Positions 25,334-34,939 of a stretch of 64,000 nucleotides of DNA are shown here, in pieces. The position numbers and the translations under genes were made by a program. Position 1 is the stretch's first letter; each line of letters begins with the position of its first letter. The stretch is from Phycisphaera sp. (GTDB lineage: Bacteria > Planctomycetota > Phycisphaerae > Phycisphaerales > UBA1924), in assembly GCA_020639255.1 (NCBI GenBank), contig JACKGZ010000001.1, positions 372,001 to 436,000 on the forward strand, written 5' to 3'. The notes below the pieces were generated by a model. That model saw nothing but the letters and a program-made list of their open reading frames with translations. It ran no database searches and was not told the origin of the DNA.

Positions 25334-26806
25334 TTATCCCACATCACGCCGCTGGAAGAGGATGACCGCGAGCGAGAGGAAGGCCCCGATCTGCATGAGG
25401 CTGTAGACACCGATCCGCGCGACGTGACTCGGCGGGATGGTGCGGTTCTGTGAGACCGCGTCGAGCAGCCAGAAGAAGTGCATGTTCGGAACCACAGACC
25501 ACGCCGTGAGTGCGAGCGGGTTCACCCTCGTGGGTTTGGTGAAGATGTAATCGCCTTGCTGCGGCGGGCGTTTGACGGGGAGAGAGCGCTGCCCGATGTT
25601 CTCGATGGTCAACGATTTGCGATCAATCGTCTTGACCATGATGCCGGGCGGCGTGTCGCCCGCGGTTAGGAGTCTCTCGTCCGCGGGGTCGCCGTCGTAG
25701 GGTTCGAATTTGGGCACGGCCATGCCGACACCTTGCGGGCTGGGGCCGTAGTAGAGAGGCGTGCCTGGCGTGAGCGCTTCGTCGGGGAAGTTTGACAGCG
25801 TCAGGTTGTACCGCGCTCCGACGGCTCGGAAATCCTCGAATTCGCTGCGGTCGGGCGTCGCGGTCTCGATGATTGCGGCGAAATCGTTCAGGAACGCCCG
25901 CTTGCCGAGGAAGTGGTTCGAGAGCAGGCCCATGACAAACACGCCCACGCAGATGACGAGCGTCATCACCTGACTGAGCCGCGTCGACGCGGCGACCGCG
26001 ATCGAGGTCAGCACGAGCATCGCGAGCCCGAGCGAGGCGCACGCGAGCAGGATCTGCGGCTTGAAGTCGGTCCCGATCGGCTGGAACTTCCATTCCTTGC
26101 TGATCAACAGCGTGATGATGTACGCCAGCGGGACCAGCGGCGTCATGAGAACAACGGCCACCTGCGGGAACGACCAGCCGTAGAAGAAGTTTGTCCACGC
26201 CGCGACGAGCACCGCGATGCCGACCGCGCTCGTGGTGAAAATCATGACCGGCATGTCGACGGTGTCGGAGGCGCGAGTCATGACCTCATGACGGATACCG
26301 AACATCATGAACGTCACCATGATGAGCGTGGCCATCATGATGGCAACTGACACACCCAGATATTTCCCGATCACAACGGTGGGTCGGGCGATGGGTTTGG
26401 AGACGATGGTGAGGATGGTCTTGTCCTCAATCTCACGGCTGATGACCGCGGTGGCCTGGAAGGCCGCCAAAATCATGCCCATGACGAAGACGGTCGCCAT
26501 GCCGACATCGAGGAGCATTTTGTTGTCGCCGTGGACCTCGGCGGTGTCGGTGTATCCCATCGAGAAGGCGCTGATAGAAGTGTTGAGCGCCTGCATGAGG
26601 CCCGAGGCGATGATGAGCACAAAGAAAATGGGCTGCCTGAGGCTCTCGACGAGCGTGTTGCGGGCGATGATGAAGGTCTGGAGCAGCATCGTGAGGGTGT
26701 TGGTTCGCGGATCGAGCCCGATGAGCGCTTCTGGGCGGGGGTTTCCGGGATCGGACGGTGGGGGATACGCAGTCGCCCGCGGAAAGTTCGCGGGGTGGCT
26801 GAACAT
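25334..26806 (-). CDS. ABC-2 type transporter permease
   Basis: Membrane protein of about 490 aa. After a short N-terminal segment, R-N-T-L-V-E-S-L-R-Q-P-I-F opens a first membrane helix, as in ABC-2 permeases (GldG/NatB/CcmB type), followed by E-I-E-D-K-T-I-L-T-I-V-S-K-P-I-A-R, the conserved cytosolic loop that docks with the ATPase. About six helices, a soluble insert (residues 320-430) and a last helix at the C-terminus. The start at 26806 is a judgement; ATGs at 26863 and 26689 are in frame. It diverges from the SPFH-ABC operon, whose permease at 32846 has the same loop, so both may use the ATPase at 31575. Confidence 0.75.
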   Translation of the reverse strand: MFSHPANFPRATAYPPPSDPGNPRPEALIGLDPRTNTLTMLLQTFIIARNTLVESLRQPIFFVLIIASGLMQALNTSISAFSMGYTDTAEVHGDNKMLLDVGMATVFVMGMILAAFQATAVISREIEDKTILTIVSKPIARPTVVIGKYLGVSVAIMMATLIMVTFMMFGIRHEVMTRASDTVDMPVMIFTTSAVGIAVLVAAWTNFFYGWSFPQVAVVLMTPLVPLAYIITLLISKEWKFQPIGTDFKPQILLACASLGLAMLVLTSIAVAASTRLSQVMTLVICVGVFVMGLLSNHFLGKRAFLNDFAAIIETATPDRSEFEDFRAVGARYNLTLSNFPDEALTPGTPLYYGPSPQGVGMAVPKFEPYDGDPADERLLTAGDTPPGIMVKTIDRKSLTIENIGQRSLPVKRPPQQGDYIFTKPTRVNPLALTAWSVVPNMHFFWLLDAVSQNRTIPPSHVARIGVYSLMQIGAFLSLAVILFQRRDVG

Positions 26807-27034
26807 AGAGCCGCCCCGATCGTAGTTCAACGCGTGCGGGCCGGTCGGCTCAGAACGCCTCATGAGTGGACAGCCGATCGGCGCGTGCTGACAATGCACC
26901 CCCCGGCGAGTCCGGCCAGGGGCGCGGCGGAGCTGCGCATGCCCCCATGCATGGGGGCCGGATCGGCGATGGGATGGCGCATCGCAGATCCGGGCTCGTC
27001 TCACCAGATCGATCGACTCTGACAGGAACACACG

Positions 27035-29167
27035 ATGCGGGCGGATCACCTGTCTTTCAAGCGGGCCACCAACGTTGCGATGCTCGGCATCGTCATCCAG
27101 CTTGTGCTGGGCGTGGCACTACTTCTCTATGGCCTCCTGCTCGATGACCGAGCGGGTATCACCGGCTCGATCTTCATCCTTCTGGGCTCCGTGGCATGGA
27201 TCGCCCTGGCGATCGTCTTCGACCAGCACCGCCGCGAGCGGATCGAGGCGGTCGAATTTGAGAACTTTGCCGAACAGGATCTGGCCAGTTCGAGCGTCTT
27301 TGAGGAATCGGGCACGGATCTTCGCGTCGCGGCCAAGCGTCTCGACGGGCTGTACAAGTTCATGCTCCCGGCCGTCAGCATCGCGATGGGTATCGCGCTG
27401 ATCTCACTCGGCTGGATCCGCCTCTCGGGCAAGTCCGACGGCTTCCGGGACCAGATGAACGACCCGATCGCCACGGTCACCGGCACGGGGCACCACGGCT
27501 GGGCGATCGCGCTCGGCATCGGGATCGCGGTCATCGGGTTCGTCTTTGCGCGCTTCACGTCGGGCATGGCCCGCGCCAAGGTCTGGGAAAACCTCCGCGG
27601 CGGCTCGGTCTACTCGGTCGGCTCGGCCCTCTTCGGGCTTGCGATCGCCATCGCTCACTTCGCTGATATCGCCGGATTCGGGGGTGTGCTCCAGTGGATC
27701 AGCGACGCGCTCTCGATCACCATGATCGTTCTGGGCGCCGAGATCTTCCTGAACTTCGTGCTCGATATCTATCGCCCGCGCCCACAGGGCGAGTACCCGC
27801 GGCCGGCGTTCGATTCGCGGCTGCTCGGATTCGTCGCCGCACCGGACCGCATCGCCGAGTCGATCAACGACGCGATCAACTACCAGTTCGGCTACGAGGT
27901 GACCTCGAGCTGGTTCTACAAGCTGCTCAGCAAGTCGTTCATCTGGCTGGTGCTCTTTGGGGGCGTGGCCGTCTGGCTCATGACCTCGCTCGCGGTGGTT
28001 GAGCCGCACCAGCGAGGGCTGCTTTTGGTCAACGGCAAGCCGACGGGCAACGAGCTCGGACCGGGCCTGCACTTCAAGCCGCCCTGGCCGTTCGGCAAGG
28101 TGGTCGTGCCCGAGTTCATCCGCACCGAAGTTGTCGGCGAGGGCCGCGACGCCAAGCAGCGCGAGGTTGTCGAGGAAACCGCGACCGGAGTGCGTGTGCT
28201 GCAGCTCGGTGCGGCGGCTCCGAACAAGCCCACCGTCATGCTCTGGACGAACGAAGAGCTCGAAGAGACGCTCATGGTCGTCCAGCCTTCGCAGGAAGGC
28301 TCGCTCCGCAGGTCGCGAGATTTCGGTCGTGGTCTTTCACTGGCGACGGTTCGGGTGCCGGTGTATTACAGCGTGAAGCCCGGCGGTGTGGAGGCGTATC
28401 TCCGGCTTGGTGTCGACGGGAAGACGCGTGATCAGCTGCTCCACCTCATTGCGCAGCGCGAGCTGATGCGCGAGCTCGCCTCGCGCAGCATCGACGAGGT
28501 TGTCGGACCGGGCCGCAACGAGATCCGCGAGTCACTCAAGCAGCGCATCGCGAACGCATTCGCGGCTCTCAACCCTGATGAGAACGGCATTCCGCGTGGC
28601 GCGGGCGTTGAGCTGCTCTTTGTGGGACTCGAAGACGCCCGCCCGCCCGGCGACGCGGCCAAGGCGTACGAGCAGGTGCTCGAAGCCTCGCAGAAGGCGG
28701 CGACGGTGGTGATCCAGGCCGAGCAGTCACGCGCCGAAACGCTGGCGAAGGTCGTCGGCTCTGTCGATGGTGCCGAGGAGATCGTTGCCGCCATCGCCGA
28801 GCTCGACGCGATGCCTTCTTCGACGGATCCGAAGGAACTGCTTGAGAAGGAGCTCGCGATCCGCGAGATGATCGAGGACGCGGGCGGCGAAGCTGGCGAC
28901 ATTATCCTTGCTGCCCGAGCGGCCCGCTGGGACGAGCACATGTCGGCGCGGGCGCTCTCCGAGGAATACAACGGCAAGCTCGCGGCGTTCCGGGCCGCGC
29001 CTCAGATCTATGAGAACCGCATGCGGTTCGAGGCGATGGCCGAGGCGATCAAGGATCTCAGGCTGTACATCGTGGACGAGGCCGTGGAGAAGCGGATCCG
29101 TCTGGACCTGCTCGACAAGTACATCGGATCGGGCAGTTTCGATCCGGTCAATGATGGCGACATGTGA
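27035..29167 (+). CDS. SPFH-domain (HflK-like) protein with N-terminal membrane domain
   Basis: Membrane protein of 710 aa. The first 280 residues hold about five hydrophobic segments (about 12-38, 45-65, 110-130, 155-175, 195-250) that ordinary HflK lacks. A further anchor at about 305-330 is followed by an SPFH/Band 7 domain (V-V-E-P-H-Q-R-G-L-L-L-V-N-G-K, then L-H-F-K-P-P-W-P-F) and a helical C-terminus with A-E-Q-S-R-A-E-T. It leads a run of three SPFH genes. HflK/HflC form a cage around FtsH that limits membrane proteolysis; FtsH is not in this window. Good AGGA ribosome site before the ATG. Confidence 0.75.
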   Translation: MRADHLSFKRATNVAMLGIVIQLVLGVALLLYGLLLDDRAGITGSIFILLGSVAWIALAIVFDQHRRERIEAVEFENFAEQDLASSSVFEESGTDLRVAAKRLDGLYKFMLPAVSIAMGIALISLGWIRLSGKSDGFRDQMNDPIATVTGTGHHGWAIALGIGIAVIGFVFARFTSGMARAKVWENLRGGSVYSVGSALFGLAIAIAHFADIAGFGGVLQWISDALSITMIVLGAEIFLNFVLDIYRPRPQGEYPRPAFDSRLLGFVAAPDRIAESINDAINYQFGYEVTSSWFYKLLSKSFIWLVLFGGVAVWLMTSLAVVEPHQRGLLLVNGKPTGNELGPGLHFKPPWPFGKVVVPEFIRTEVVGEGRDAKQREVVEETATGVRVLQLGAAAPNKPTVMLWTNEELEETLMVVQPSQEGSLRRSRDFGRGLSLATVRVPVYYSVKPGGVEAYLRLGVDGKTRDQLLHLIAQRELMRELASRSIDEVVGPGRNEIRESLKQRIANAFAALNPDENGIPRGAGVELLFVGLEDARPPGDAAKAYEQVLEASQKAATVVIQAEQSRAETLAKVVGSVDGAEEIVAAIAELDAMPSSTDPKELLEKELAIREMIEDAGGEAGDIILAARAARWDEHMSARALSEEYNGKLAAFRAAPQIYENRMRFEAMAEAIKDLRLYIVDEAVEKRIRLDLLDKYIGSGSFDPVNDGDM

Positions 29168-30138
29168 GGCGCATGATGAAGACTCTCCGCAGACCCTTGT
29201 TCTTTCTTCTTGCCGGGCTGATCGTGCTCGCGCTCGGCGCGTTCAGTTTCACGTATACGGTGCAGTACAACGAGCGGGCGGTGGTGACCAACTTCGGCTC
29301 GGCCGACGAGGCCGACCTCAAGACCGACGCCGGTCTCAAATTCAAGTGGCCTTACCCGTTCCAGTCGGTGACGAGCTACGACACCAGGCCGCAGATCGTC
29401 GATGCGCTGGGTACCCAGCAGCAGACCGCCGACGACAAGCAGGTGATCATCGAGGCGTACGCGGTGTGGCGCGTGAGCAACCCGCTCGTGTTCTACCGCA
29501 AGTTCTCAAACGCCGGCCCGGACGAGAGCGACCATTACGCTGAGGCCAAGAAGACCGTAAATTCGAGCCTGAACTCGGCGATCAGCGAGACCAGCCGCTT
29601 CCGGATGGACGAGCTCTTCTCACCGAACCCGGGCTCGTCGAAGCTGCCCGATCTCGAGGCAGCGATCCTGAACGTCGTCAAGCGTGATGCGGGCGACCCG
29701 AATACGAGTGGCCTTGGAATCGAGATCGTTGACGTGGGCATCAATCGCATTCGTCTGAGCGAGCAGAACAGCACCGATGTGATCGAGCGCATGAAGGCCG
29801 ACCGCCAGAAGCTGGCGCAGGACACGATCAGCTCGGGCCAGGCCGACGCGCAGTCGATCCGCTCGAAGGCGGAGAGCGACGCCGAGCGCATCCGTTCGTT
29901 CGCCGAGCGTCAGGCGAGCAACCTGAAGGCCATCGGTGATCAGGAAGCGGGCCGATTCATCGCGATGATGCAGGAGAACCCGAAGCTGGCGATGCTGCTC
30001 GAAGAGCTCCAGTTCCTGCGTGACGCCTACTCGAAGCAGATCACACTCGTTGTTTCGGGGGCGCCTGGTTTCCGCATGCTCCAGCCCGCGGCACTCGACA
30101 AGCTCCTCGATGACGACAGCCAGGAGGAAGGCAAGTGA
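29164..30138 (+). CDS. hflC: HflC-like SPFH-domain protein
   Basis: Membrane-anchored SPFH protein of about 320 aa. An N-terminal helix (L-F-F-L-L-A-G-L-I-V-L-A-L-G-A-F) is followed directly by V-Q-Y-N-E-R-A-V-V-T-N-F-G, P-Y-P-F-Q-S-V and I-I-E-A-Y-A-V-W-R-V, which resemble HflC, and a long coiled helix (R-Q-K-L-A-Q-D-T-I-S-S-G-Q-A-D). The GTG at 29164 overlaps the preceding stop as GTGA; ATGs at 29173 and 29176 are also possible, the last being best spaced from GAGG. It would form hetero-oligomers with the proteins before and after it. Confidence 0.82.
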   Translation: MRRMMKTLRRPLFFLLAGLIVLALGAFSFTYTVQYNERAVVTNFGSADEADLKTDAGLKFKWPYPFQSVTSYDTRPQIVDALGTQQQTADDKQVIIEAYAVWRVSNPLVFYRKFSNAGPDESDHYAEAKKTVNSSLNSAISETSRFRMDELFSPNPGSSKLPDLEAAILNVVKRDAGDPNTSGLGIEIVDVGINRIRLSEQNSTDVIERMKADRQKLAQDTISSGQADAQSIRSKAESDAERIRSFAERQASNLKAIGDQEAGRFIAMMQENPKLAMLLEELQFLRDAYSKQITLVVSGAPGFRMLQPAALDKLLDDDSQEEGK

Positions 30139-31559
30139 CGGACGAGCACAACGAACAGCTCGACCCCACGCTCTCCTCACGCGGGGATGCTTCCGTGACA
30201 CTCCGCGAGTCGGAGGACGCGAGCGAGGCCGGTGCGCTGCTTGACAGTGCAAACCGCTCGGCGCTCGATGCGCTCCGCATCGCGTACACGATCATGAGCT
30301 GGATCATGATCGGTCTCATCGTGGTGTTCGTGCTCAGCGGGTTCCAATCGGTGAGCGAGAGCGAGCGCGCCGTGCGGCTGAGATTCGGCCGGATCACCGA
30401 CGCGAATCTCGGGGCGGGGTTCCAGTTCGCCTTCCCGCCGCCCATCGGCGAGCTCAAGAAAGTTGAGATCGGCCAGCAATCGCTCCGTATCGACGACGCT
30501 TTCTATCCGGCGCTCGAAGGCCGGCAGCGCAGCCAGACCGTCCAGGAACTCGCCAGCCGCGGCGGATTTCGGAGCTACAACCCGACGAAGGACGGCTCGA
30601 TCATCACGGCCGATCAGAACCTGGCTCACGCTAAGTGGCAGGTGCTCTACGAGAGAGCCACGCCCAACGACTGGCTGACCAACATCGACGACAAGGAACT
30701 CGAGGAGCAGGTTATTCGTCTCTCCGTCGAGCGGGCCGTGGTGCGGGCGATGTCTGAGGTTTCGATCGAAGATCTGCTGAAGCAATCGGCGGGCTCAGAG
30801 GGTTCGGTCGCGCGCCGGGCCGAGCAGTACGCACAAGAGGCGCTCGACCGTCTCGATTCCGGGATCCAGATCATGCGTCTCGACATGGTCGACCCCGCGC
30901 CGCCGATTAGCCTGTACAACGAATTTGCCGCGGTGAACAGCGCGCAGTCGAACGCCAACGCCGAACGAGACCGCGCTCAGCAGGACGCTCGGACGACGCT
31001 CAACCAGGTCGCCGGCGGCGCGGCGCAGTCGCTGGTCGAACTGATCGATCGCTACGAGCGTGCGTGCGATCTTGGCGACACCGCGGCGCAGGACACGTTC
31101 CTGGCGGCGATCGAATCGGTGCTCATGGGTGACCCGGTCGCCGTCGAACCCGTTTACGAGGGCGACGAGTCGGTTGTGGTGCAGGAGGGGCTCGTCTCGG
31201 GCGAGGTGACCCGTCTGATCAGCGATGCCGAAACGTATCGCCGGCGCGTCCGCGACCGTGCACAGGCCGATGTGACGCGTTTCCGTTCCAAGCTCGAGCA
31301 GTATCGCGAAAACCGCGGCGTGCTGATTACGCGCGAATGGTCCGACGCGATCGAGACTTTCCTCAAGAAAGACACGGTTCAGGCGATGTTCCTGCCCCGC
31401 GGCACGAACGTGCTCGAGCTGCTGCTCAGTCGCGATCCTCAGATCCTGCGTGACCAGGAGAAAGTGCGCAACCGCGAGCTGCTGAACGAAGCCAACGAAA
31501 AACGCAAGGAACAGATCAACCAGCCGCAGCTCAGAGACGTCAATCAGAGCGGCCGCTAA
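30135..31559 (+). CDS. hflK: HflK-like SPFH-domain protein
   Basis: Third SPFH protein in a row, 474 aa. A cytosolic N-terminus of about 55 residues precedes one membrane helix (I-M-S-W-I-M-I-G-L-I-V-V-F-V-L), then S-E-S-E-R-A-V-R-L-R-F-G and A-G-F-Q-F-A-F-P-P-P-I-G, and a long helical C-terminus with charged repeats. The GTG at 30135 has a strong AGGAGG and overlaps the previous stop (GTGA). An insert of about 40 residues after the membrane-proximal part sets it apart from standard HflK. Part of one coupled operon with the two genes before and the ABC genes after. Confidence 0.82.
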   Translation: MTDEHNEQLDPTLSSRGDASVTLRESEDASEAGALLDSANRSALDALRIAYTIMSWIMIGLIVVFVLSGFQSVSESERAVRLRFGRITDANLGAGFQFAFPPPIGELKKVEIGQQSLRIDDAFYPALEGRQRSQTVQELASRGGFRSYNPTKDGSIITADQNLAHAKWQVLYERATPNDWLTNIDDKELEEQVIRLSVERAVVRAMSEVSIEDLLKQSAGSEGSVARRAEQYAQEALDRLDSGIQIMRLDMVDPAPPISLYNEFAAVNSAQSNANAERDRAQQDARTTLNQVAGGAAQSLVELIDRYERACDLGDTAAQDTFLAAIESVLMGDPVAVEPVYEGDESVVVQEGLVSGEVTRLISDAETYRRRVRDRAQADVTRFRSKLEQYRENRGVLITREWSDAIETFLKKDTVQAMFLPRGTNVLELLLSRDPQILRDQEKVRNRELLNEANEKRKEQINQPQLRDVNQSGR

Positions 31560-31574
31560 TCGGAGCATGCCAGC

Positions 31575-32849
31575 TTGGCCAATACGCCGGCACAAAAGAG
31601 TCAGACACCCGTCGTCGCCTGTCAGCGGCTGACGAAGGTCTTCAAGGACTTCTGGATGCGTCCGCGCGTCCGCGCGGTCGAGGATCTCTCGCTTGAGATC
31701 ATGCCGCATGAGATCTTCGGGCTGCTCGGTCCCAACGGCTCGGGCAAGTCCACCACGATCAAGATGATCCTGGGCTTGCTCAACCCGACGCGGGGTCGGC
31801 TTGTCGTGTTCGGCAAGTCGCCCTCGGACGTCGAGACGAAGAAACGTATCGGCTACCTCCCCGAGGAGAGCTACCTCTACCCGTTCTTGAACGCACGCGA
31901 GACGCTCGATTACTACGCCAAGCTGTTCGAGCTCGATGTCAAGACGCGCACACGACGTATCGACGAGCTGCTCGACATGGTGGGTCTGTCCGCCGCGCAG
32001 CACCGGCCGGTGCGCGAGTACTCCAAGGGCATGCAGCGCCGCATCGGCCTTGCACAGGCGCTCATCAACGACCCCGATTTCCTCATCCTCGACGAACCGA
32101 CCACGGGCCTCGACCCGATCGGCACGCGGCAGGTGAAGGATCTCATCATCGAACTCGGCCGCCGAGGCAAGACCGTGCTGCTCTCGAGCCACCTGCTCTC
32201 AGATGTCGAGGACGTCGTCGACCGCATGGTCATCCTCTACGGCGGCAAGATCCGCGACGAGGGCACGACCGATTCACTGCTGACCAAGCACTCGAAGACC
32301 ACTCTCGAAACCGATGTGCTCGATGACGAAACCATCGCCGAGATCGACCAGGTGATCCGTAGGCGATCTGGCGGCGCCAAGAGCCTGCTCGCTGTGACAC
32401 ATCCGCGTCAGAAACTCGAAGAGAAATTCCTCGAGATCGTGCAGAAGGCCAAGGCCGAGCGCGTCGAGACCTCCGGCGCCAGCGGCGACGGCGCGACCGC
32501 GTCGTTCCTCGCTGCGAGGACGGACGACGAAACGTCGGGTGAAGAGCTGATCGACAAGCTCGTCTCCGCCGAGCCCGAGTCGATGCCCGCAGCCGAGAAG
32601 GTCACTGCGAAGCCGGCTGCAAGGGTCGAGCCCGAGCGGAATGTTGTGGATGACCTTGTGGCCGCCGATGAGCCGGAGCCCAGTCCGGCACCTGCGCCAA
32701 AGCCTGCCTCAGCTGCTCAATCGGAAACGTCGAAACCTTCGGCACCAAGACCCGTGTCGCAGACCGAAGGCGACGTTGATCTCGACGTCATCAGCTCGCT
32801 GCTCGATGACACCGAGAAACCGGGCAATGGTGGGGGGTCGACGCCGTGA
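31575..32849 (+). CDS. ABC-2 transporter ATP-binding protein with proline/alanine-rich tail
   Basis: ABC ATPase of 424 aa. Residues about 10-230 carry Walker A G-P-N-G-S-G-K-S-T, the Q-like loop, the signature Y-S-K-G-M-Q-R-R-I-G, Walker B L-I-L-D-E-P-T-T-G-L-D-P and the switch His in S-S-H-L-L-S. The last 150 residues are an unusual low-complexity tail rich in Pro, Ala, Ser and Glu, closing with D-V-I-S-S-L-L-D-D. The TTG start is supported by GGAG 9 nt upstream and 15 nt spacing from the preceding stop. Its permease partner follows with a GTGA overlap. Confidence 0.9.
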   Translation: MANTPAQKSQTPVVACQRLTKVFKDFWMRPRVRAVEDLSLEIMPHEIFGLLGPNGSGKSTTIKMILGLLNPTRGRLVVFGKSPSDVETKKRIGYLPEESYLYPFLNARETLDYYAKLFELDVKTRTRRIDELLDMVGLSAAQHRPVREYSKGMQRRIGLAQALINDPDFLILDEPTTGLDPIGTRQVKDLIIELGRRGKTVLLSSHLLSDVEDVVDRMVILYGGKIRDEGTTDSLLTKHSKTTLETDVLDDETIAEIDQVIRRRSGGAKSLLAVTHPRQKLEEKFLEIVQKAKAERVETSGASGDGATASFLAARTDDETSGEELIDKLVSAEPESMPAAEKVTAKPAARVEPERNVVDDLVAADEPEPSPAPAPKPASAAQSETSKPSAPRPVSQTEGDVDLDVISSLLDDTEKPGNGGGSTP

Positions 32850-34915
32850 AACTCGGCGAACTCAAGGCCCGCGCCGACAGCATCCAGCGCAGCCGGGGCT
32901 TCAAGTACATCGCCTCAGCGGTGATCGTGCTCGCGTTTATCGGTGTCTCGGTCGCCGCGTACGTCGCTTCGGCATCGCCCGTTATCCAGCGAGCCGTTGA
33001 TTCCACACCCGATACCGGCGGCGTCGGCTCGACGATCACCAACACCGATTCCGCCCAGCTCATGCTCGAGACGGTGCTCAAGGACGCACGGGGCCCCTCG
33101 GGCACGATTATCGGCGCCGGCATTGTCGCGATCGGCTCGCTCATCGTCGTCTGGCTCGGGCTCGGACTGACGTATGCGGCGCTCGGGCTCGTGCTTGCAG
33201 TCGTGGCTGCTCCGCTCTGGCTGTTCGAAGCCACGCGAGACTTCTCCAAGCTCGTTATGGCGATCGTCATACTTGCTGCGTCGTTCTCGGCGCTTATGCA
33301 GGGCGCGAGGATGCTCCTCGGTGGCAAGGGCCCGGTCCGCGCGATCGCACGCAACGTGCTCGCCGAAGCAGTTCGGCTCAGGCTCTCGGTCGTGTTCATC
33401 GTGCTGCTCATCTTCGGGCTTGCCGCCTTGCCCGGGCTTCTCGATTCCGATCAACCGCTGCGATACCGAGTTCAGTCGTTTATGCAGTTCGGCACTGGTG
33501 GCGCGTTCTGGCTCATCGCGCTGCTCACTGTGTTCTTCAGCGTGAGCACCGTCAGCACCGAGCAGCGGGACAAGATCATCTGGCAGACCATGACCAAGCC
33601 TGTCGCCTCGTGGCGCTATCTGCTTGGCAAGTGGGTGGGGGTTGTGACACTCGCGGGCGTGCTGCTCGCGGTGAGCAGTTCGGGCGTGTTTCTGTTCGTT
33701 GAGTATCTCCGCAACCAGCCCGCGATCGGCGAGAAAGAGGCGTTCATCGCTTACGCCGACGAGGGGCTGAGCGAAGACCGCCTCGTCCTTGAGACGCAGA
33801 TCCTGAGCGCTCAGCGCACTGTGGAGGCGACGGAGCCCGAGCTCGACGAGACGACGATCCAGGACATCATCGCCCGGCGAATCGAGCAGATCCGTCAGTC
33901 GGATCCGAACTACGTGTTCACGACGGACACCGAGGAGAAGTTCCGCAAGGATCTGCTCAAGCAGAACCGCATGCTCTACTTTGCGATCGAGCGGAGCGCG
34001 TCGCGGACGTTTATCTTTGAGGGGATTCACCTCCGCCCGGACGCGGACGTTCCGCTGGTGCTGCGCTACCGCGTCGACTCGGCCGCCAACGAGCCCGATC
34101 GCCAGTACAAACTCTCGTTCCAGCTGCCGGGCATGGCACCGATCGTCCGACCCACTGGCCTCGGTCACGCGCACTCGCTGCCCTTGGCGCCGATTCTCGT
34201 GCTGCCCGCCGACGCGCGCGAGCCGATGCCTCGCGTCATCCTGCCCGACGACCCGAACTTCACCCGCGCGATGGACGCATACAAGGCCGACCGACTTCCC
34301 GGTGCGCAGTACATCACCGCCGGCGAGATGATCGACGATGGCCGATTCGCAGTCCAGATCTCCAACGGCCAGTTCGCCTACCAGACCGACGAGCAGGGCA
34401 ACATCATCAGCCCTGTGATCATCCCGAACGACGAGCTCATCCAGTTCCCGGGTGGCGGGCTCTCGCTCAGCTATCCCGCCGGCAGCTACCACGCCAACTA
34501 CGCCCGAACAATGGGCATCCTTTGGCTGAAGCTCGCGTTCCTCGCGATGCTCGGCATCTTCTGCTCCACATTCCTCTCGTTCCCCGTCGCCAGTATGGTC
34601 AGCTTCGGCGTCTTCCTGATGGCCGAGAGCGCGGGCTATGTCAGACTCGCGGTCGACAACTACTCAACACTTGGTGGCAACAACCAGGTCAATTTCCTGA
34701 AGGTCATCATTTCGTTCATCTCGTACGCCGTGTCGTGGATCTTCAATGTCTACTCGGATCTCAAACCCGTTGAGAAACTCGTGAACGGCCAGATGGTCGG
34801 CGGCGTAGATATGCTGGTCGCCGGCGCGGTGATCGGGATCTGGTGTGCGGTGTTGTTCGTGGCGAGCGTGCTGATTTTCCGGAAGCGTGAGCTCGCAATC
34901 TATTCGGGCCAGTGA
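32846..34915 (+). CDS. ABC-2 transporter permease, large
   Basis: Membrane protein of 689 aa. Several helices (about 20-40, 90-140, 195-245) come first; the loop S-T-E-Q-R-D-K-I-I-W-Q-T-M-T-K-P-V-A-S-W matches the ATPase-docking element of ABC-2 permeases. A large extracytoplasmic domain (about residues 290-540) interrupts the membrane part, and three to four more helices end the protein. The GTG at 32846 overlaps the ATPase stop (GTGA). Layout resembles Gld/CcmB-type exporters with an added periplasmic module. Substrate unknown. Confidence 0.8.
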   Translation: MKLGELKARADSIQRSRGFKYIASAVIVLAFIGVSVAAYVASASPVIQRAVDSTPDTGGVGSTITNTDSAQLMLETVLKDARGPSGTIIGAGIVAIGSLIVVWLGLGLTYAALGLVLAVVAAPLWLFEATRDFSKLVMAIVILAASFSALMQGARMLLGGKGPVRAIARNVLAEAVRLRLSVVFIVLLIFGLAALPGLLDSDQPLRYRVQSFMQFGTGGAFWLIALLTVFFSVSTVSTEQRDKIIWQTMTKPVASWRYLLGKWVGVVTLAGVLLAVSSSGVFLFVEYLRNQPAIGEKEAFIAYADEGLSEDRLVLETQILSAQRTVEATEPELDETTIQDIIARRIEQIRQSDPNYVFTTDTEEKFRKDLLKQNRMLYFAIERSASRTFIFEGIHLRPDADVPLVLRYRVDSAANEPDRQYKLSFQLPGMAPIVRPTGLGHAHSLPLAPILVLPADAREPMPRVILPDDPNFTRAMDAYKADRLPGAQYITAGEMIDDGRFAVQISNGQFAYQTDEQGNIISPVIIPNDELIQFPGGGLSLSYPAGSYHANYARTMGILWLKLAFLAMLGIFCSTFLSFPVASMVSFGVFLMAESAGYVRLAVDNYSTLGGNNQVNFLKVIISFISYAVSWIFNVYSDLKPVEKLVNGQMVGGVDMLVAGAVIGIWCAVLFVASVLIFRKRELAIYSGQ

Positions 34916-34939
34916 TTCGAGCCAAAGGAACCGTCTGAC